This document shows positions 41,747-51,294 of a DNA stretch of 64,000 nt, piece by piece. A program made the translations under genes and the position numbers. Origin of the DNA: an uncultured Gammaproteobacteria bacterium (GTDB taxonomy: Bacteria; Pseudomonadota; Gammaproteobacteria; Arenicellales; Poriferihabitantaceae). Below the pieces are notes generated by a model, which did not search any database, had not been told where the DNA came from, and saw only the letters and a program-made list of their open reading frames with translations. The DNA lies in assembly GCA_937992195.1 (NCBI GenBank), contig CALKKV010000017.1, forward strand, positions 51,476 through 115,475, written 5' to 3'. Within the stretch, counting starts at the first letter, position 1. Each line of letters begins with the position of its first letter.

Positions 41747-43264
41747 ATGAACAATCTTGCTGTCGCGAAAAATATTTCTAATCCTTCGACGTTCGAAGAA
41801 AGAGAAGAGATGGTGCGTAAGCTCCGCGAAACCACTACCGGAATCGACATTGAGTACCAGCTGGCGAACGGTGAGTCGAGCCGGCGGATTTACTTAGACA
41901 GCACCGCCAGCACCCTGCAGCTCGGCGTCGTCACTGATGTCATGCAGAAATATCTGCCCTACTACGCCAACACCCATACCGACGTGCATTTCAGCGCAAT
42001 GCTCTCAACCCATGAATTTGAATGGGCTCATCAGATGGTGCTGGATTTCGTCAACGCGGATTCAGAGAAGTACGGCAGTTTTTTTGTTGGTAGCGGCACA
42101 ACCGGTTGCATCAATCGGGTTGCACGAACCCTAAGCAGAAAGCGCCCGGAACGGGATGTGGTGATAACAACGATTATGGAACACCATTCTAATGATCTAC
42201 CGCACCGGAAACACTTCAACGAAGTTGTACATGTTCCAGTTACCTGCGACGAAAAAGGATTTGGCGCTGCAGACGTCAGCAAAGTCGAAGAAGCGCTGGT
42301 TAAGTATGGAGATCGCGTTAACTATGTTTCGATCACTGGCGTGTCAAACGTCACAGGCATCGTTAACCCTATCTATGAAGTCGCAGAACTTGCGCACCGC
42401 CACGGCACAATCATTATGGTGGATGCGGCACAGATGGCGGCGCATGTACCAATTCAGGTAAGTAATCCTGAAAATCCGTTACGAGAGCTGGATATCGTTG
42501 TTATGTCCGGACATAAAATATATGCCACTGCCTCACCGGGCGTTGTGGTTACGCGACTGGATTTATTTAGTGATGTCGAGCCTGAAGAGGTGGGCGGCGG
42601 CATGGTAGACGACGTGCATATCGATCGTTATCAGCCAACTGTTTCATTTCCAGATCGCGAAGAGGCAGGCACGCCAAATATCGTTGGTGCGATTGGATTA
42701 GCGACCTCATTGTGTACGCTCAAGAAAATCGGCATGGACTATATCGATCAAGAAGAAACCGCAATCGTGCGACACGCTATCGATGAGTTAGCAATGCTTG
42801 AAGACATCGTGGTTTACGGCAAAACCGATTGCAACAGCGTACATCGGACGGGGGCGCTTTCCTTCAACATTCGCGGTATGCACCACTCTATGACCGCTTC
42901 GATCTTAAATGATTATTTTAATATCGCCGTGCGTAACGCCTGTTTCTGCGCGCATCCTTACGTGCGCGAAATGATTATGGATGATTTAAGCGAACACATG
43001 GATGGCCTGAGCAACGAGGAACTGGAAGCAATGGCTGAGCTACATCGCGGCATGGTCCGAGCCAGCTTCGGTATCTACAACACTCACGAGGATGTCAACA
43101 AACTCGTTTCTGCTTTGAAAGAAATTGTTTCCAATCGCGCCTTTTACGACCAGCATTACGAACAGATTGACCCAGACACATACCGCCACAAAGAATTTCG
43201 TTTTGACAGTTCGCCTATGTTCTCTGTGAATAGCGCCGTGGACGCATGGCTTGAAAACACCTAG
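41747..43264 (+). CDS. Class V aminotransferase, SufS/cysteine desulfurase-like
   Basis: 505 residues, about 100 longer than SufS. The PLP Lys is in VVMSGHKIYATASPG. The active-site Cys loop is AVRNACFCAHPYVREM, matching the GxHCxxP region of desulfurases. The other PLP contact is IMVDAAQMAAHVPI, with IMEHHSNDLPHRK upstream. It probably transfers sulfur from cysteine or acts on a related amino acid. It stands alone, not in a suf or isc operon. An inverted repeat upstream suggests control by a sensor protein. N- and C-terminal extensions are unexplained. Confidence 0.82.
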   Translation: MNNLAVAKNISNPSTFEEREEMVRKLRETTTGIDIEYQLANGESSRRIYLDSTASTLQLGVVTDVMQKYLPYYANTHTDVHFSAMLSTHEFEWAHQMVLDFVNADSEKYGSFFVGSGTTGCINRVARTLSRKRPERDVVITTIMEHHSNDLPHRKHFNEVVHVPVTCDEKGFGAADVSKVEEALVKYGDRVNYVSITGVSNVTGIVNPIYEVAELAHRHGTIIMVDAAQMAAHVPIQVSNPENPLRELDIVVMSGHKIYATASPGVVVTRLDLFSDVEPEEVGGGMVDDVHIDRYQPTVSFPDREEAGTPNIVGAIGLATSLCTLKKIGMDYIDQEETAIVRHAIDELAMLEDIVVYGKTDCNSVHRTGALSFNIRGMHHSMTASILNDYFNIAVRNACFCAHPYVREMIMDDLSEHMDGLSNEELEAMAELHRGMVRASFGIYNTHEDVNKLVSALKEIVSNRAFYDQHYEQIDPDTYRHKEFRFDSSPMFSVNSAVDAWLENT

Positions 43265-43289
43265 GCCAACAGAACAACATATTGCTTTC

Positions 43290-43317
43290 GAACTCCTGAG
43301 AAACAAGAAAGTCGAAA
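43290..43317 (+). promoter_or_regulatory. Possible sigma-E-like promoter of the degQ-type gene
   Basis: GAACTC (43290-43295) and TCGAAA (43312-43317) are spaced 16 bases, close to the sigma-E pattern GGAACTT-N16-TCTGA. The position 78 bases upstream of the start agrees with periplasmic-stress control of DegP/DegQ proteases known in other gammaproteobacteria. Both hexamers differ from consensus, so this is only a candidate. Confidence 0.3.
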
Positions 43318-43403
43318 ATAGGTAAGATAAAGCTTCTCTTATATATGGGACTGCTTTTCCTAGTGTAAAATTTAGAAATTACACGACTCTTGACGTGACA
43401 ACT

Positions 43404-44783
43404 ATGTTTTTCATTCTTAAGAATTTCGACTTATTAAGGCGTGGGCGAACTGCGTGTCTGTGGCTTGCATGCATGGTTGTCAGTTTGCCGGCACATAGCA
43501 TGCTGCCCCAAGTAGTTGATGGAGAACCGCTGCCTAGTTTGGCACCGATGCTTGAAAATGTTTTGCCCGCTGTGGTGAATATTTCTACCACCACGAATAT
43601 CGATTTAGCAGACCACCCATTGTTTCGAGATCCTATTTTTAGACAGTTTTCGCCAAATCGGCAGCAGGAGAACAGTCTTGGCTCCGGGGTTATTGTCGAC
43701 GCTGAAAAGGGCTATATCCTCACCAACCACCATGTGATCGATAAGGCCGATGAGATCTCGGTTACCACCAAAGACGGCAGAACGCTAAAGGCCGAACTGG
43801 TTGGTTCCGACTCTGGAAGCGATGTGGCTGTAATACAGGTGAAGGACGATAACCTTGTTGCAATAAAACTTGGTCGGTCCAGTGCTTTACGGGTAGGCGA
43901 CTTTGTTGTTGCTATTGGCAGTCCGTTCGACTTAAGTCAAACGGTGACCTCAGGCATCGTCAGCGCTCTCGGGCGCAGTGGATTAGGCATTGAGGGCTAT
44001 GAAGATTTTATTCAAACAGATGCTTCGATCAATCCGGGTAATTCTGGCGGTGCACTGGTAAACCTGCGCGGCGAGCTTGTTGGAATCAACACCGCGATAC
44101 TGTCTCGGGGTGGTGGCAGCGTCGGTATCGGGTTTTCCATTCCAATAGACATGGTGAACCAACTGATGCAGCAAATAGTCGAGTTTGGCGGCATCGAACG
44201 AGGGCTATTGGGCGTAGCAATGCAAAACCTGACCCCGCAGCTGGCGACAGAATTCGGCATCCCGGGAAAACGTGGGGCACTGGTTACCCAGGTGGTCCCC
44301 GGCTCCGCTGCGGAAGACGTTGGCATGGCCTCCGGTGATGTCATCGTTAAGTTTAATGAAAGTATTGTGCTAAGCAGCTCAGACTTGCGTAATGCAGTTG
44401 GTTTGCTGAGAGCAGGCACCGACGGTACCGTTGAGTTCTACCGCGAAGGCGAGCTGATGAAGAAAAAGGTCAGAATAAAAGGCCTGAAAGAAATCGCGAA
44501 AAGTGCTGGCACTATCGATATTGACAGCCCCTTATCCGGGGCGATTTTTGCCGACGTGCGCTCGAATGAAAATGAGCGTGGGGTGCGTGTAGAACAAATC
44601 GAGAGCGAAACGCCCGCTGCGGAAACCGGTCTAATCCAGGGCGATATCATTCTGCAAGTTAATAAAACCAGAGTGCGCTCTATTAATGAGCTGAATAGTG
44701 TCCTCGAGGAAAATAGTGACGATAACGTTCTCGCTGTACGCTTGATTCGTGATGGCAGACCTTTGTTATTAGTTGTTCAGTAG
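43404..44783 (+). CDS. degQ: DegQ/DegP-like periplasmic serine protease with two PDZ domains
   Basis: About 459 residues from the ATG at 43404 (a GTG at 43395 is also possible). A signal segment (ACLWLACMVVSLPAHS) leads to the periplasm. The chymotrypsin-like triad is intact: His in LTNHHVIDKADE, Asp in GSDSGSDVAVIQVK, Ser in TDASINPGNSGGALVN. PDZ1 begins RGLLGVAMQNLTPQ; PDZ2 begins FADVRSNENERGVRVEQ. The Q-linker of long DegP is short, which fits DegQ. The product degrades unfolded envelope proteins. A sigma-E-like promoter may lie upstream. Confidence 0.92.
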   Translation: MFFILKNFDLLRRGRTACLWLACMVVSLPAHSMLPQVVDGEPLPSLAPMLENVLPAVVNISTTTNIDLADHPLFRDPIFRQFSPNRQQENSLGSGVIVDAEKGYILTNHHVIDKADEISVTTKDGRTLKAELVGSDSGSDVAVIQVKDDNLVAIKLGRSSALRVGDFVVAIGSPFDLSQTVTSGIVSALGRSGLGIEGYEDFIQTDASINPGNSGGALVNLRGELVGINTAILSRGGGSVGIGFSIPIDMVNQLMQQIVEFGGIERGLLGVAMQNLTPQLATEFGIPGKRGALVTQVVPGSAAEDVGMASGDVIVKFNESIVLSSSDLRNAVGLLRAGTDGTVEFYREGELMKKKVRIKGLKEIAKSAGTIDIDSPLSGAIFADVRSNENERGVRVEQIESETPAAETGLIQGDIILQVNKTRVRSINELNSVLEENSDDNVLAVRLIRDGRPLLLVVQ

Positions 44784-44890
44784 AGATACCTGCTGAAACT
44801 TTCAATTGATTTCTACGGATCGCTATTTTTTGATAGACGGCAATCCGCGGGTTCTGGATAATTCAACCTACTTCAACCGTTCCCGTACCC

Positions 44891-45604
44891 ATGTCTGATA
44901 TTCCCGCTGGCGATCTGATCGCGCCTTCCATTCTTTCGGCAGACTTTGCTCGCCTTGGTGAAGAAGTAGATAATGTACTTGCCTCTGGTGCCGACATCGT
45001 CCACTTCGATGTCATGGACAATCATTATGTACCGAACCTGACGATAGGACCGCTGGTCTGCGAGGCGCTGCGCAAACACGGTGTCACGGCACCCATCGAT
45101 GTGCACCTAATGGTTGAGCCGGTAGACCGCATCATTCCCGACTTTGCTGCAGCTGGCGCCAGTTACATTACGTTTCACCCAGAAGCTTCAAAACATGTCG
45201 ATCGTAGTCTACAGTTAATAAAACAGTCGGGCTGTAAAGCTGGTCTCGTATTTAACCCTGCAACGCCATTAGATGCTTTGGAATATGTGATGGATAAAAT
45301 CGATATGATTTTATTAATGTCGGTGAATCCGGGGTTTGGCGGCCAGTCATTTATACCCTCGACCTTGCAGAAATTGAAACAGGCGAGAACGTTGATCGAT
45401 GACAGCGGCTTCGACATTCGATTAGAGGTCGACGGCGGTGTAAAAATTGAAAATATCGCCGAAATTGCGGCAGCTGGCGCGGATACCTTTGTTGCCGGGA
45501 GCGCCGTGTTTGGCTGCGCAAGGCAGTGTGACGCCAATCAATATGACTCAATTATCAGCGAGATGCGCCAGCAAATCACACAAGCCCGCAGTAGCGAATG
45601 TTAA
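44891..45604 (+). CDS. rpe: Ribulose-phosphate 3-epimerase
   Basis: 237 residues. Rpe interconverts ribulose- and xylulose-5-phosphate in the pentose phosphate pathway. TIM-barrel motifs: [18 protein letters not shown] (Ser), [19 protein letters not shown] (metal His/Asp), ITFHPEA and [13 protein letters not shown], with the second Asp in RLEVDGGV. The C-terminus is slightly longer than E. coli Rpe. Its stop overlaps the gph ATG (ATGTTAATC) by seven bases. The order rpe-gph-trpE is the pseudomonad-type arrangement. Confidence 0.96.
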   Translation: MSDIPAGDLIAPSILSADFARLGEEVDNVLASGADIVHFDVMDNHYVPNLTIGPLVCEALRKHGVTAPIDVHLMVEPVDRIIPDFAAAGASYITFHPEASKHVDRSLQLIKQSGCKAGLVFNPATPLDALEYVMDKIDMILLMSVNPGFGGQSFIPSTLQKLKQARTLIDDSGFDIRLEVDGGVKIENIAEIAAAGADTFVAGSAVFGCARQCDANQYDSIISEMRQQITQARSSEC

Positions 45605-46278
45605 TCAGTGCGCGCGCTGCACTGTTTGATCTGGACGGCACATTAGTCGACTCGGTACCGGATATCGCCGAAGCCGCGAATCTCGCGCTGGATAAACTCG
45701 GACTACCTAGAAGAGCAGATGAAGACTTGCGTCGTTGGGTCGGCAACGGTTCACCAACGTTAATTAAGCGCGCTCTGACCGGTGAAGTGGATGGCGAGCC
45801 AGACCCAAAATTGCTGGAACACGCTTTGGGCTTGTTTTTCGACCTGTATGCAGAACATGTTTGGGTAAAGAGCCGACTCTACGAGGGCGTTGCAGAAACC
45901 TTGCAGACCCTTGTATCTCTAGGCTATGCCATGGCTTGTGTGACAAATAAGCCAATGCGGCATACCCGTTTGCTGCTGGACGCCTGTGATTTAAGCCGGT
46001 TTTTTTGTGTCACCGTTGGCGGTGATAGCCTGCCGCAACGAAAGCCAGATCCGGCCCAGCTGTTTCACGCCGCCAAGCAACTTAATGTCTCAGCGAACGA
46101 TTGCGTAATGGTTGGTGACTCAATCAATGATATTGCCGCGGCCCAAGCTGCCTCGATCCCGGTAATTTGTTTAACCTATGGGTACAATCAGGGAATCGAT
46201 TTGTCTACCAGCAATCCCGACGTTCTAATTGATCATTTTTTTCAAATACCAGACCATTTACAACTTCCTGGGGATTAG
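45598..46278 (+). CDS. gph: Phosphoglycolate phosphatase Gph
   Basis: 226 residues. Gph dephosphorylates 2-phosphoglycolate. HAD motif I is [15 protein letters not shown], the cap helices follow, motif II is the T in [12 protein letters not shown], and motif III/IV is [10 protein letters not shown] with [16 protein letters not shown]. Length matches the family. The ATG overlaps the rpe stop. The trp leader lies downstream, with 57 bases between this stop and the leader peptide. Confidence 0.94.
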   Translation: MLISARAALFDLDGTLVDSVPDIAEAANLALDKLGLPRRADEDLRRWVGNGSPTLIKRALTGEVDGEPDPKLLEHALGLFFDLYAEHVWVKSRLYEGVAETLQTLVSLGYAMACVTNKPMRHTRLLLDACDLSRFFCVTVGGDSLPQRKPDPAQLFHAAKQLNVSANDCVMVGDSINDIAAAQAASIPVICLTYGYNQGIDLSTSNPDVLIDHFFQIPDHLQLPGD

Positions 46279-46335
46279 CCAAGTAAATTGCAAAGCAATG
46301 CTGAATACTGACGAAAAATAGTCCACAATACCGCT

Positions 46336-46413
46336 ATGTCGCTTTATCCCATTACCTTCTTCAGTCAGGACAACGACGCCCTTTGCTGGCGATGGCGACG
46401 CTGGCGTAGCTAA
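46336..46413 (+). CDS. trpL: Tryptophan leader peptide TrpL
   Basis: A 25-codon ORF (46336-46413) located 78 bases before trpE. Codons 18, 20 and 23 are TGG, giving the Trp-rich run CWRWRRWRS near the end, the hallmark of a trp attenuation leader. No good Shine-Dalgarno is visible (CACAATACCGCT precedes the ATG), which lowers confidence in the details. The Trp codons and the position ahead of trpE are strong evidence by themselves. Stalling at these codons would couple tryptophan supply to folding of the RNA downstream. Confidence 0.82.
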   Translation: MSLYPITFFSQDNDALCWRWRRWRS

Positions 46414-46428
46414 CGCTCCTTTCGTCCC

Positions 46429-46456
46429 CGCCCGACAACGCTATTCGATTCGGGCG
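46429..46456 (+). promoter_or_regulatory. trp leader RNA hairpin (attenuator candidate)
   Basis: CGCCCGA (46429-46435) and TCGGGCG (46450-46456) form a perfect 7-bp stem, beginning 16 bases after the leader stop. A second, mutually exclusive pairing GACAAC (46434-46439) with GTTGTC (46469-46474) is possible. The stem is not followed by a U-run, so it may be an antiterminator arm or act on translation of trpE rather than a classical intrinsic terminator. Confidence 0.55.
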
Positions 46457-46491
46457 CAGTTCACTATTGTTGTCTCTGGTAATGCCGCTCC

Positions 46492-47988
46492 ATGTTAAGT
46501 AAAGAACAGTTTCTCGAATACGCCACTAACGGCTATAACCGTATTCCTCTCGCGAAAGAGATTCTTGCCGATCTCGATACACCGCTTAGCACCTATCTAA
46601 AGCTGGCAGCTGGTCCGCGTAGCTACCTGCTGGAATCTGTCCAGGGCGGCGAAAAGTGGGGGCGCTACTCGATTATCGGTCTGCCCTGCGATATTCGCCT
46701 TGAGGTTCACGGAAAACAAATGCGCTTTTTTGATGGCGATCAGCAAACCGCTGAGCGTGTGGTCGAAGATCCGCTTTCTGAGATTCGTAACTATCAAGCT
46801 GAGTTTAGAGTACCCGATGTACCTGGACTGCCGCGATTTACCGGCGGGTTGGTTGGCTATTTTGGTTATGACACCGTTACCCATATCGAACCCCACCTCG
46901 GCAGCAACCAGAAAACTGATCCAGTAGATGCCCCTGATATCTTGCTGATGGTTTCTGAGGAAGTCATTATATTTGACAACCTCTCCGGCCGGCTTCTGCT
47001 GCTAGTACATGGCAACCCGGATATTGAGAATGCCTACGAAAATGCGGTCGCGCGACTTGAAGGATTGAGTGACGCATTAAGAACAACCCTGCCAACCCAG
47101 CCTCAAACACCGTTTGAAAAACCGCTGGTGGAATCAGAGATAGCGTCTTCTCTGCCTAAACAGCAGTTTCTTGAAGCAGTAAAGGTTTGTAAAAACTACA
47201 TTCGCGAGGGTGATGTTTTTCAGGTCGTTATTTCTCAGCGTATGACGATTCCTTATGCTGCCAGGCCACTTGAGCTGTACCGCGCTTTACGCACATTGAA
47301 CCCTTCTCCCTATATGTTTTTTGTAGATCTGGGAGATTTTCAAATCGCTAGCTCCTCGCCAGAAATTTTAGTTCGGCTTGAGCAGGAAGAAGTTACAGTG
47401 CGACCAATCGCGGGCACCCGTAAACGTGGTTTGACAGAAGCAGAAGATCAGGCGCTTGCTGAAGATTTACTTGCCGACCCCAAAGAGCTTGCGGAGCATT
47501 TGATGCTTATAGACTTAGGTCGAAACGACGCTGGTCGCGTTTCACAAATTGGCACGGTAACGCTGACAGACAAAATGATTATCGAACGTTATTCCCACGT
47601 TATGCATATCGTTTCAAATGTGACAGGTAAGATACTGCCGGAACTTGATGCCATTGATGTATTGAAGGCGACGTTTCCTGCAGGCACTTTGTCGGGAGCG
47701 CCCAAAGTGCGAGCGATGGAGATCATCGAAGAGATTGAAACCGACAAACGCGGCATTTATTCTGGTGCCATTGGCTATATCGGCTGGAACGGAAACATGG
47801 ATACCGCTATCGCTATTCGTACAGCATTGATTAAAGACGGGCAGGTTTATATTCAGGCTGGTGCCGGCATTGTTGCCGACTCCGATCCACAGTCAGAGTG
47901 GGAGGAGACGCTGAACAAGGCACGCGCAATTGTGCGCGCTGTAGATATGGTCAACAGTGGTTTGCAAACTGAATCTCAGGGGGGCTAA
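46492..47988 (+). CDS. trpE: Anthranilate synthase component I TrpE
   Basis: 498 residues. TrpE converts chorismate to anthranilate using ammonia from TrpG. The tryptophan feedback site is [17 protein letters not shown]; the active-site core is [15 protein letters not shown] text (read as [11 protein letters not shown]), [18 protein letters not shown] and [15 protein letters not shown], with the C-terminal [15 protein letters not shown] block. Length is usual (about 490-520). It lies under the trpL leader, and trpG begins four bases after its stop. Confidence 0.96.
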   Translation: MLSKEQFLEYATNGYNRIPLAKEILADLDTPLSTYLKLAAGPRSYLLESVQGGEKWGRYSIIGLPCDIRLEVHGKQMRFFDGDQQTAERVVEDPLSEIRNYQAEFRVPDVPGLPRFTGGLVGYFGYDTVTHIEPHLGSNQKTDPVDAPDILLMVSEEVIIFDNLSGRLLLLVHGNPDIENAYENAVARLEGLSDALRTTLPTQPQTPFEKPLVESEIASSLPKQQFLEAVKVCKNYIREGDVFQVVISQRMTIPYAARPLELYRALRTLNPSPYMFFVDLGDFQIASSSPEILVRLEQEEVTVRPIAGTRKRGLTEAEDQALAEDLLADPKELAEHLMLIDLGRNDAGRVSQIGTVTLTDKMIIERYSHVMHIVSNVTGKILPELDAIDVLKATFPAGTLSGAPKVRAMEIIEEIETDKRGIYSGAIGYIGWNGNMDTAIAIRTALIKDGQVYIQAGAGIVADSDPQSEWEETLNKARAIVRAVDMVNSGLQTESQGG

Positions 47989-47992
47989 TGCT

Positions 47993-48562
47993 ATGTTGGT
48001 TATGATCGATAACTATGATTCATTCACCTATAACCTGGTTCAGTATTTTGGTGAGCTTAAGCAAGAAGTAAAGGTTCTGCGCAATGACAAAACAACTGTC
48101 GAACAGCTGGATAGCTTATCACCCAGCTATCTTGTTATTTCGCCTGGCCCTTGTACACCTTCTGATGCTGGCATTTCGCTTCAGGCTATCGAACACTTTG
48201 CCAAAAAGATTCCCGTTCTCGGCGTTTGCCTTGGGCATCAAAGTATCGGCCAGGCGTTCGGCGGTGAAGTAGTACATGCGCCAACTTTGATGCACGGTAA
48301 AACATCTATGATAGCGCATCAGGGTAAAGGTATATTCTCTGATCTACCCAGTCCGTTTCGCGCAACACGATACCATTCGCTGGTGCTGGCTCCAGAGTCA
48401 CTGCCTGACTGCTTTGACGTTACTGCGCGCACGGTAGAAGGTGAGATTATGGCGATCAAGCACCGCGAACTACCGCTGCAGGGCGTACAGTTTCATCCTG
48501 AGTCGATCGAGACAGAACACGGGCATGCACTTTTGAAAAACTTTTTAGACAATAAAACTTAA
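47993..48562 (+). CDS. trpG: Anthranilate synthase component II TrpG (glutamine amidotransferase)
   Basis: 189 residues from the ATG at 47993, chosen because an AGGGGGGC ribosome binding site precedes it and the family start [16 protein letters not shown] follows at once; an upstream TTG at 47957 is in the trpE end. Class I amidotransferase motifs: [18 protein letters not shown] (nucleophile Cys) and [14 protein letters not shown] (His-Glu). It supplies ammonia to TrpE. TrpD, normally the next gene, is absent: trpC follows after 29 bases. Confidence 0.95.
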   Translation: MLVMIDNYDSFTYNLVQYFGELKQEVKVLRNDKTTVEQLDSLSPSYLVISPGPCTPSDAGISLQAIEHFAKKIPVLGVCLGHQSIGQAFGGEVVHAPTLMHGKTSMIAHQGKGIFSDLPSPFRATRYHSLVLAPESLPDCFDVTARTVEGEIMAIKHRELPLQGVQFHPESIETEHGHALLKNFLDNKT

Positions 48563-48591
48563 AGAACATCTAGTCTCGATAATTATTTGCT

Positions 48592-49395
48592 ATGCAAGAT
48601 ATCCTGCTAAAAATACTCGACCACAAAGCCAAAGAGGTTTCTGCTAGGAAAAAGCAGACGTCTATCGAAGCGTTGCGCGAAAAAGCCGACGCGACCAGTT
48701 TTGAAACCCGTGGATTTATTAAACGTATAGAAGACCGGCTTAGCGCAGGCGAGCCCGCCATCATTGCAGAGGTAAAAAAAGCCTCTCCGAGCAAAGGTAT
48801 CATTCGAGAAAATTTCAAGCCGGGGGAAATTGCTGTTAGTTACGCCCAAGGCGGTGCCACCTGCTTATCGGTGCTTACCGATGAACCTTTCTTTCAGGGG
48901 CATGAAGACTATCTGGTCGAGGCGCGTGCCAAGAGTGGTCTACCGGTAATCAGAAAAGATTTCATTATTGATCCCTATCAGGTTTATGAAGCCAGGGTGA
49001 TGGGTGCTGACGCTATTCTTCTCATTGTCTCGGCGCTCAATGACAGTGACCTGCTATCGCTATCAAACCTGGCGGCGACACTAAGTCTGGACGTTCTGGT
49101 TGAGGTGCACGACGCTAAGGAGCTGGAGCGTGCATTAGCCTTGCCCTGTCAGCTTATCGGCATCAACAACCGTAACTTACGCACCTTTGAGACGAGTCTT
49201 GATACTACGATTTCACTGTTGGACAGCATTCCCGAAAATCGCATCGTCGTAACCGAAAGTGGGATTCATAGCGGCGAAGACGTTCGCTTTATGCGCGACC
49301 ACAACGTCCACACATTTTTAGTGGGAGAAGCATTTATGCGTGCGGCTGAGCCAGGGCAAGAGCTGTCCAGACTATTTTTTCCTAAAGGAGCTTAG
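48592..49395 (+). CDS. trpC: Indole-3-glycerol phosphate synthase TrpC
   Basis: 267 residues. TrpC closes the indole ring from CdRP. TIM-barrel landmarks: [15 protein letters not shown] (N-terminal helix), [19 protein letters not shown] (catalytic Lys), [37 protein letters not shown], and the phosphate-binding end [15 protein letters not shown]. Not fused to TrpF, as in the stand-alone form. It follows trpG without trpD between, with 29 intergenic bases. A separate OsmC gene starts two bases after its stop. Confidence 0.96.
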   Translation: MQDILLKILDHKAKEVSARKKQTSIEALREKADATSFETRGFIKRIEDRLSAGEPAIIAEVKKASPSKGIIRENFKPGEIAVSYAQGGATCLSVLTDEPFFQGHEDYLVEARAKSGLPVIRKDFIIDPYQVYEARVMGADAILLIVSALNDSDLLSLSNLAATLSLDVLVEVHDAKELERALALPCQLIGINNRNLRTFETSLDTTISLLDSIPENRIVVTESGIHSGEDVRFMRDHNVHTFLVGEAFMRAAEPGQELSRLFFPKGA

Positions 49396-49397
49396 CA

Positions 49398-49817
49398 ATG
49401 AAGATACATCTGAAAAAAATAAGCACGATTGGCTACGAGGCGGTTACAGAAAGCGGGCACAGCGTAAAAATGGATGGCTCTCTGGAAAACGGAGGAGAAA
49501 ACCTCGGCATTAGACCGATGGAAATGGTTCTGCTTGGTCTTGCCGGCTGCAGCGGTATTGACGTCGCCTTAATTTTACAAAAGAGTCGTCAACAGGTGAC
49601 AAATTGCGAAATTGCTGTAGAAGGCAATCGCGCTGACGCGGTTCCCGCAGTATTTACGGATATTCACCTAAAATTCAGCGTCAGCGGTGAAAATCTAGAC
49701 CCCAAAAGGGTTTCTCGAGCAATATCGTTGTCGATGGAAAAATACTGCTCGGTGACGCGCATGCTGGAACATACGGTTAAAATAACTCATGATTACGAAA
49801 TCGTATCGCTACCCTGA
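49398..49817 (+). CDS. OsmC-family protein
   Basis: 139 residues. The OsmC/Ohr pattern is present: GVPGVD-like N-terminus is absent, but RPMEMVLLGLAGCSGIDVAL carries the first conserved Cys and the second Cys is in SMEKYCSVTRML. Family members reduce organic peroxides with these two Cys residues. The precise subgroup (OsmC, Ohr or YhfA) is not clear; the length is short, nearer YhfA. It follows trpC by two bases, but this is probably chance proximity or readthrough. Confidence 0.85.
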   Translation: MKIHLKKISTIGYEAVTESGHSVKMDGSLENGGENLGIRPMEMVLLGLAGCSGIDVALILQKSRQQVTNCEIAVEGNRADAVPAVFTDIHLKFSVSGENLDPKRVSRAISLSMEKYCSVTRMLEHTVKITHDYEIVSLP

Positions 49818-49883
49818 TTCAGGAATACTAGACCCCGTTCGACATGATGACTCTGTTTAAACAAACCTTGCTGTAAATTCCGA

Positions 49884-50945
49884 ATGGATCAAATTTCTAG
49901 CTGGTTTAAGAATCAATTATCCAATCCGCAGGTGGTCTTTCTCACCGCCGCTGTGGTGGTGCTGTTTATTATTGTCGTCTATGCGGGGCATATGCTGGCA
50001 CCGGTTATCGCCGGTATTGTTATCGCCTATCTGTTAGAGGGCATCATCAAACGATTTGGCAGCGTCTTGCCGAGATCTGTCAGTGTCTGGTTGGTGTTTC
50101 TTGCGTTCATGATTTTTCTGATGATTATTGTGTTCGGTTTATTGCCGACGCTATACAACCAGCTAACCCAAGTCGTTGCACAAATTCCTTCTATGTTGAG
50201 CAAAGGGCAAACCGCCCTTATGACCCTTCCGGAACGCTATCCTGATTTATTCTCACAAGAACAGGTCGTCGATATCGTCAACCGCGTGCGTGCTGATCTA
50301 ACCGCATATGGTCGGCAAGCGGTCACCAATTCTCTCTCGGGCGCGGCTAGTCTGATTGGTTTGTTGATCTACGTTATTCTATTGCCCATTTTGATTTTCT
50401 TTTTTCTCAAAGACAAAGACCGAATCCTGCAATGGTTGCGAGACTTTCTACCTAGTGACAACCAGCTGGCAGTGACCGTATGGAAAGACGTTGATCGCCA
50501 GATTGGAAACTATATTCGCGGTAAGTTCTGGGAAATTTTAATCGTCTGGGCTGCCAGCTTTATTGCCTTTAACTTTTTGGGACTGCAGTTTTCCATGTTG
50601 CTGGCAGTATTAGTGGGTATATCGGTGTTAATTCCTTATATCGGTGCTGCTGTTGTTACCGTTCCAGTTGTGATCATTGCCTATTTTCAATGGGGCTGGA
50701 CCAATGAGTTTTTTACACTGGTAGGGACTTATTTGGTTATTCAGGCATTAGACGGAAACTTATTAGTGCCCCTTCTTTTCTCTGAGGTCGTTAATATTCA
50801 TCCCGTTGCTATCATAGTAGCTGTACTTTTCTTTGGTGGTTTATTCGGTGTGTGGGGTGTCTTCTTTGCAATACCGCTTGCTACCGTTGTTCAGGCGATC
50901 ATCATTGCCTGGCCAAAAACATCGGCCAACAAGGAAGAAACCTAG
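49884..50945 (+). CDS. AI-2E-family transporter (PerM-like)
   Basis: 353 residues, about seven to eight membrane helices. Recognised by GHMLAPVIAGIVIAYLLEGI near the start, and the late block LVIQALDGNLLVPLLFSE followed by VNIHPVAIIVAVLFFGGLFG, typical of PF01594. Family members have been linked to permease functions for autoinducer-2 or Na+/H+ exchange; the substrate is unknown. It is followed 42 bases later by the DUF2007 gene. Confidence 0.9.
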   Translation: MDQISSWFKNQLSNPQVVFLTAAVVVLFIIVVYAGHMLAPVIAGIVIAYLLEGIIKRFGSVLPRSVSVWLVFLAFMIFLMIIVFGLLPTLYNQLTQVVAQIPSMLSKGQTALMTLPERYPDLFSQEQVVDIVNRVRADLTAYGRQAVTNSLSGAASLIGLLIYVILLPILIFFFLKDKDRILQWLRDFLPSDNQLAVTVWKDVDRQIGNYIRGKFWEILIVWAASFIAFNFLGLQFSMLLAVLVGISVLIPYIGAAVVTVPVVIIAYFQWGWTNEFFTLVGTYLVIQALDGNLLVPLLFSEVVNIHPVAIIVAVLFFGGLFGVWGVFFAIPLATVVQAIIIAWPKTSANKEET

Positions 50946-50987
50946 TCCCGCCGCTGGCTCCCACGATTACTTGGACGATACCCTCCC

Positions 50988-51293
50988 GTGAAGCGCGCTT
51001 ACACTGCTGGCACTATGGTTGACGCCCAACTGGTTGCTGACTGGTTCCAGGGCAATGGTGTGCCCTGCGAGATTTTTAACCAAAACGCCATGGGCGCTTT
51101 AGGCGAACTTCCTGTATCGCCACCCGAGGTATGGGTGCGCCGCGACGACGACTTGCCCTTAGCAATGCGTCTGCTGGATAAAGTTATTTTTATTGATGAT
51201 GATGGAGAACAAGAATGTCCGCAGTGCAGTGAGCTAAGTCCGGTTGGCTTTGATATTTGTTGGCAGTGTCAGTCGCAGATACCACAGAGCTGA
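50988..51293 (+). CDS. DUF2007 protein with zinc ribbon
   Basis: 101 residues from a GTG. DUF2007 core: RAYTAGTMVDAQLVADWFQG, then PCEIFNQNAMGALGELPVSP with PEVWVRRDDDLPLAMRLLD. A C-terminal zinc ribbon follows: ECPQCSELSPVGFDICWQCQ. It is cytoplasmic. It sits just before mrcB, and its stop precedes the mrcB ATG by one base. A distinct DUF2007 protein with a membrane helix is at 29463. Confidence 0.85.
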   Translation: MKRAYTAGTMVDAQLVADWFQGNGVPCEIFNQNAMGALGELPVSPPEVWVRRDDDLPLAMRLLDKVIFIDDDGEQECPQCSELSPVGFDICWQCQSQIPQS

Positions 51294-51294
51294 A

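Noticed and set aside
46421..46480. Classical trp attenuator terminator with U-run
   Set aside because: The perfect stem lacks a following U-run, so it is recorded as a hairpin of uncertain mode.
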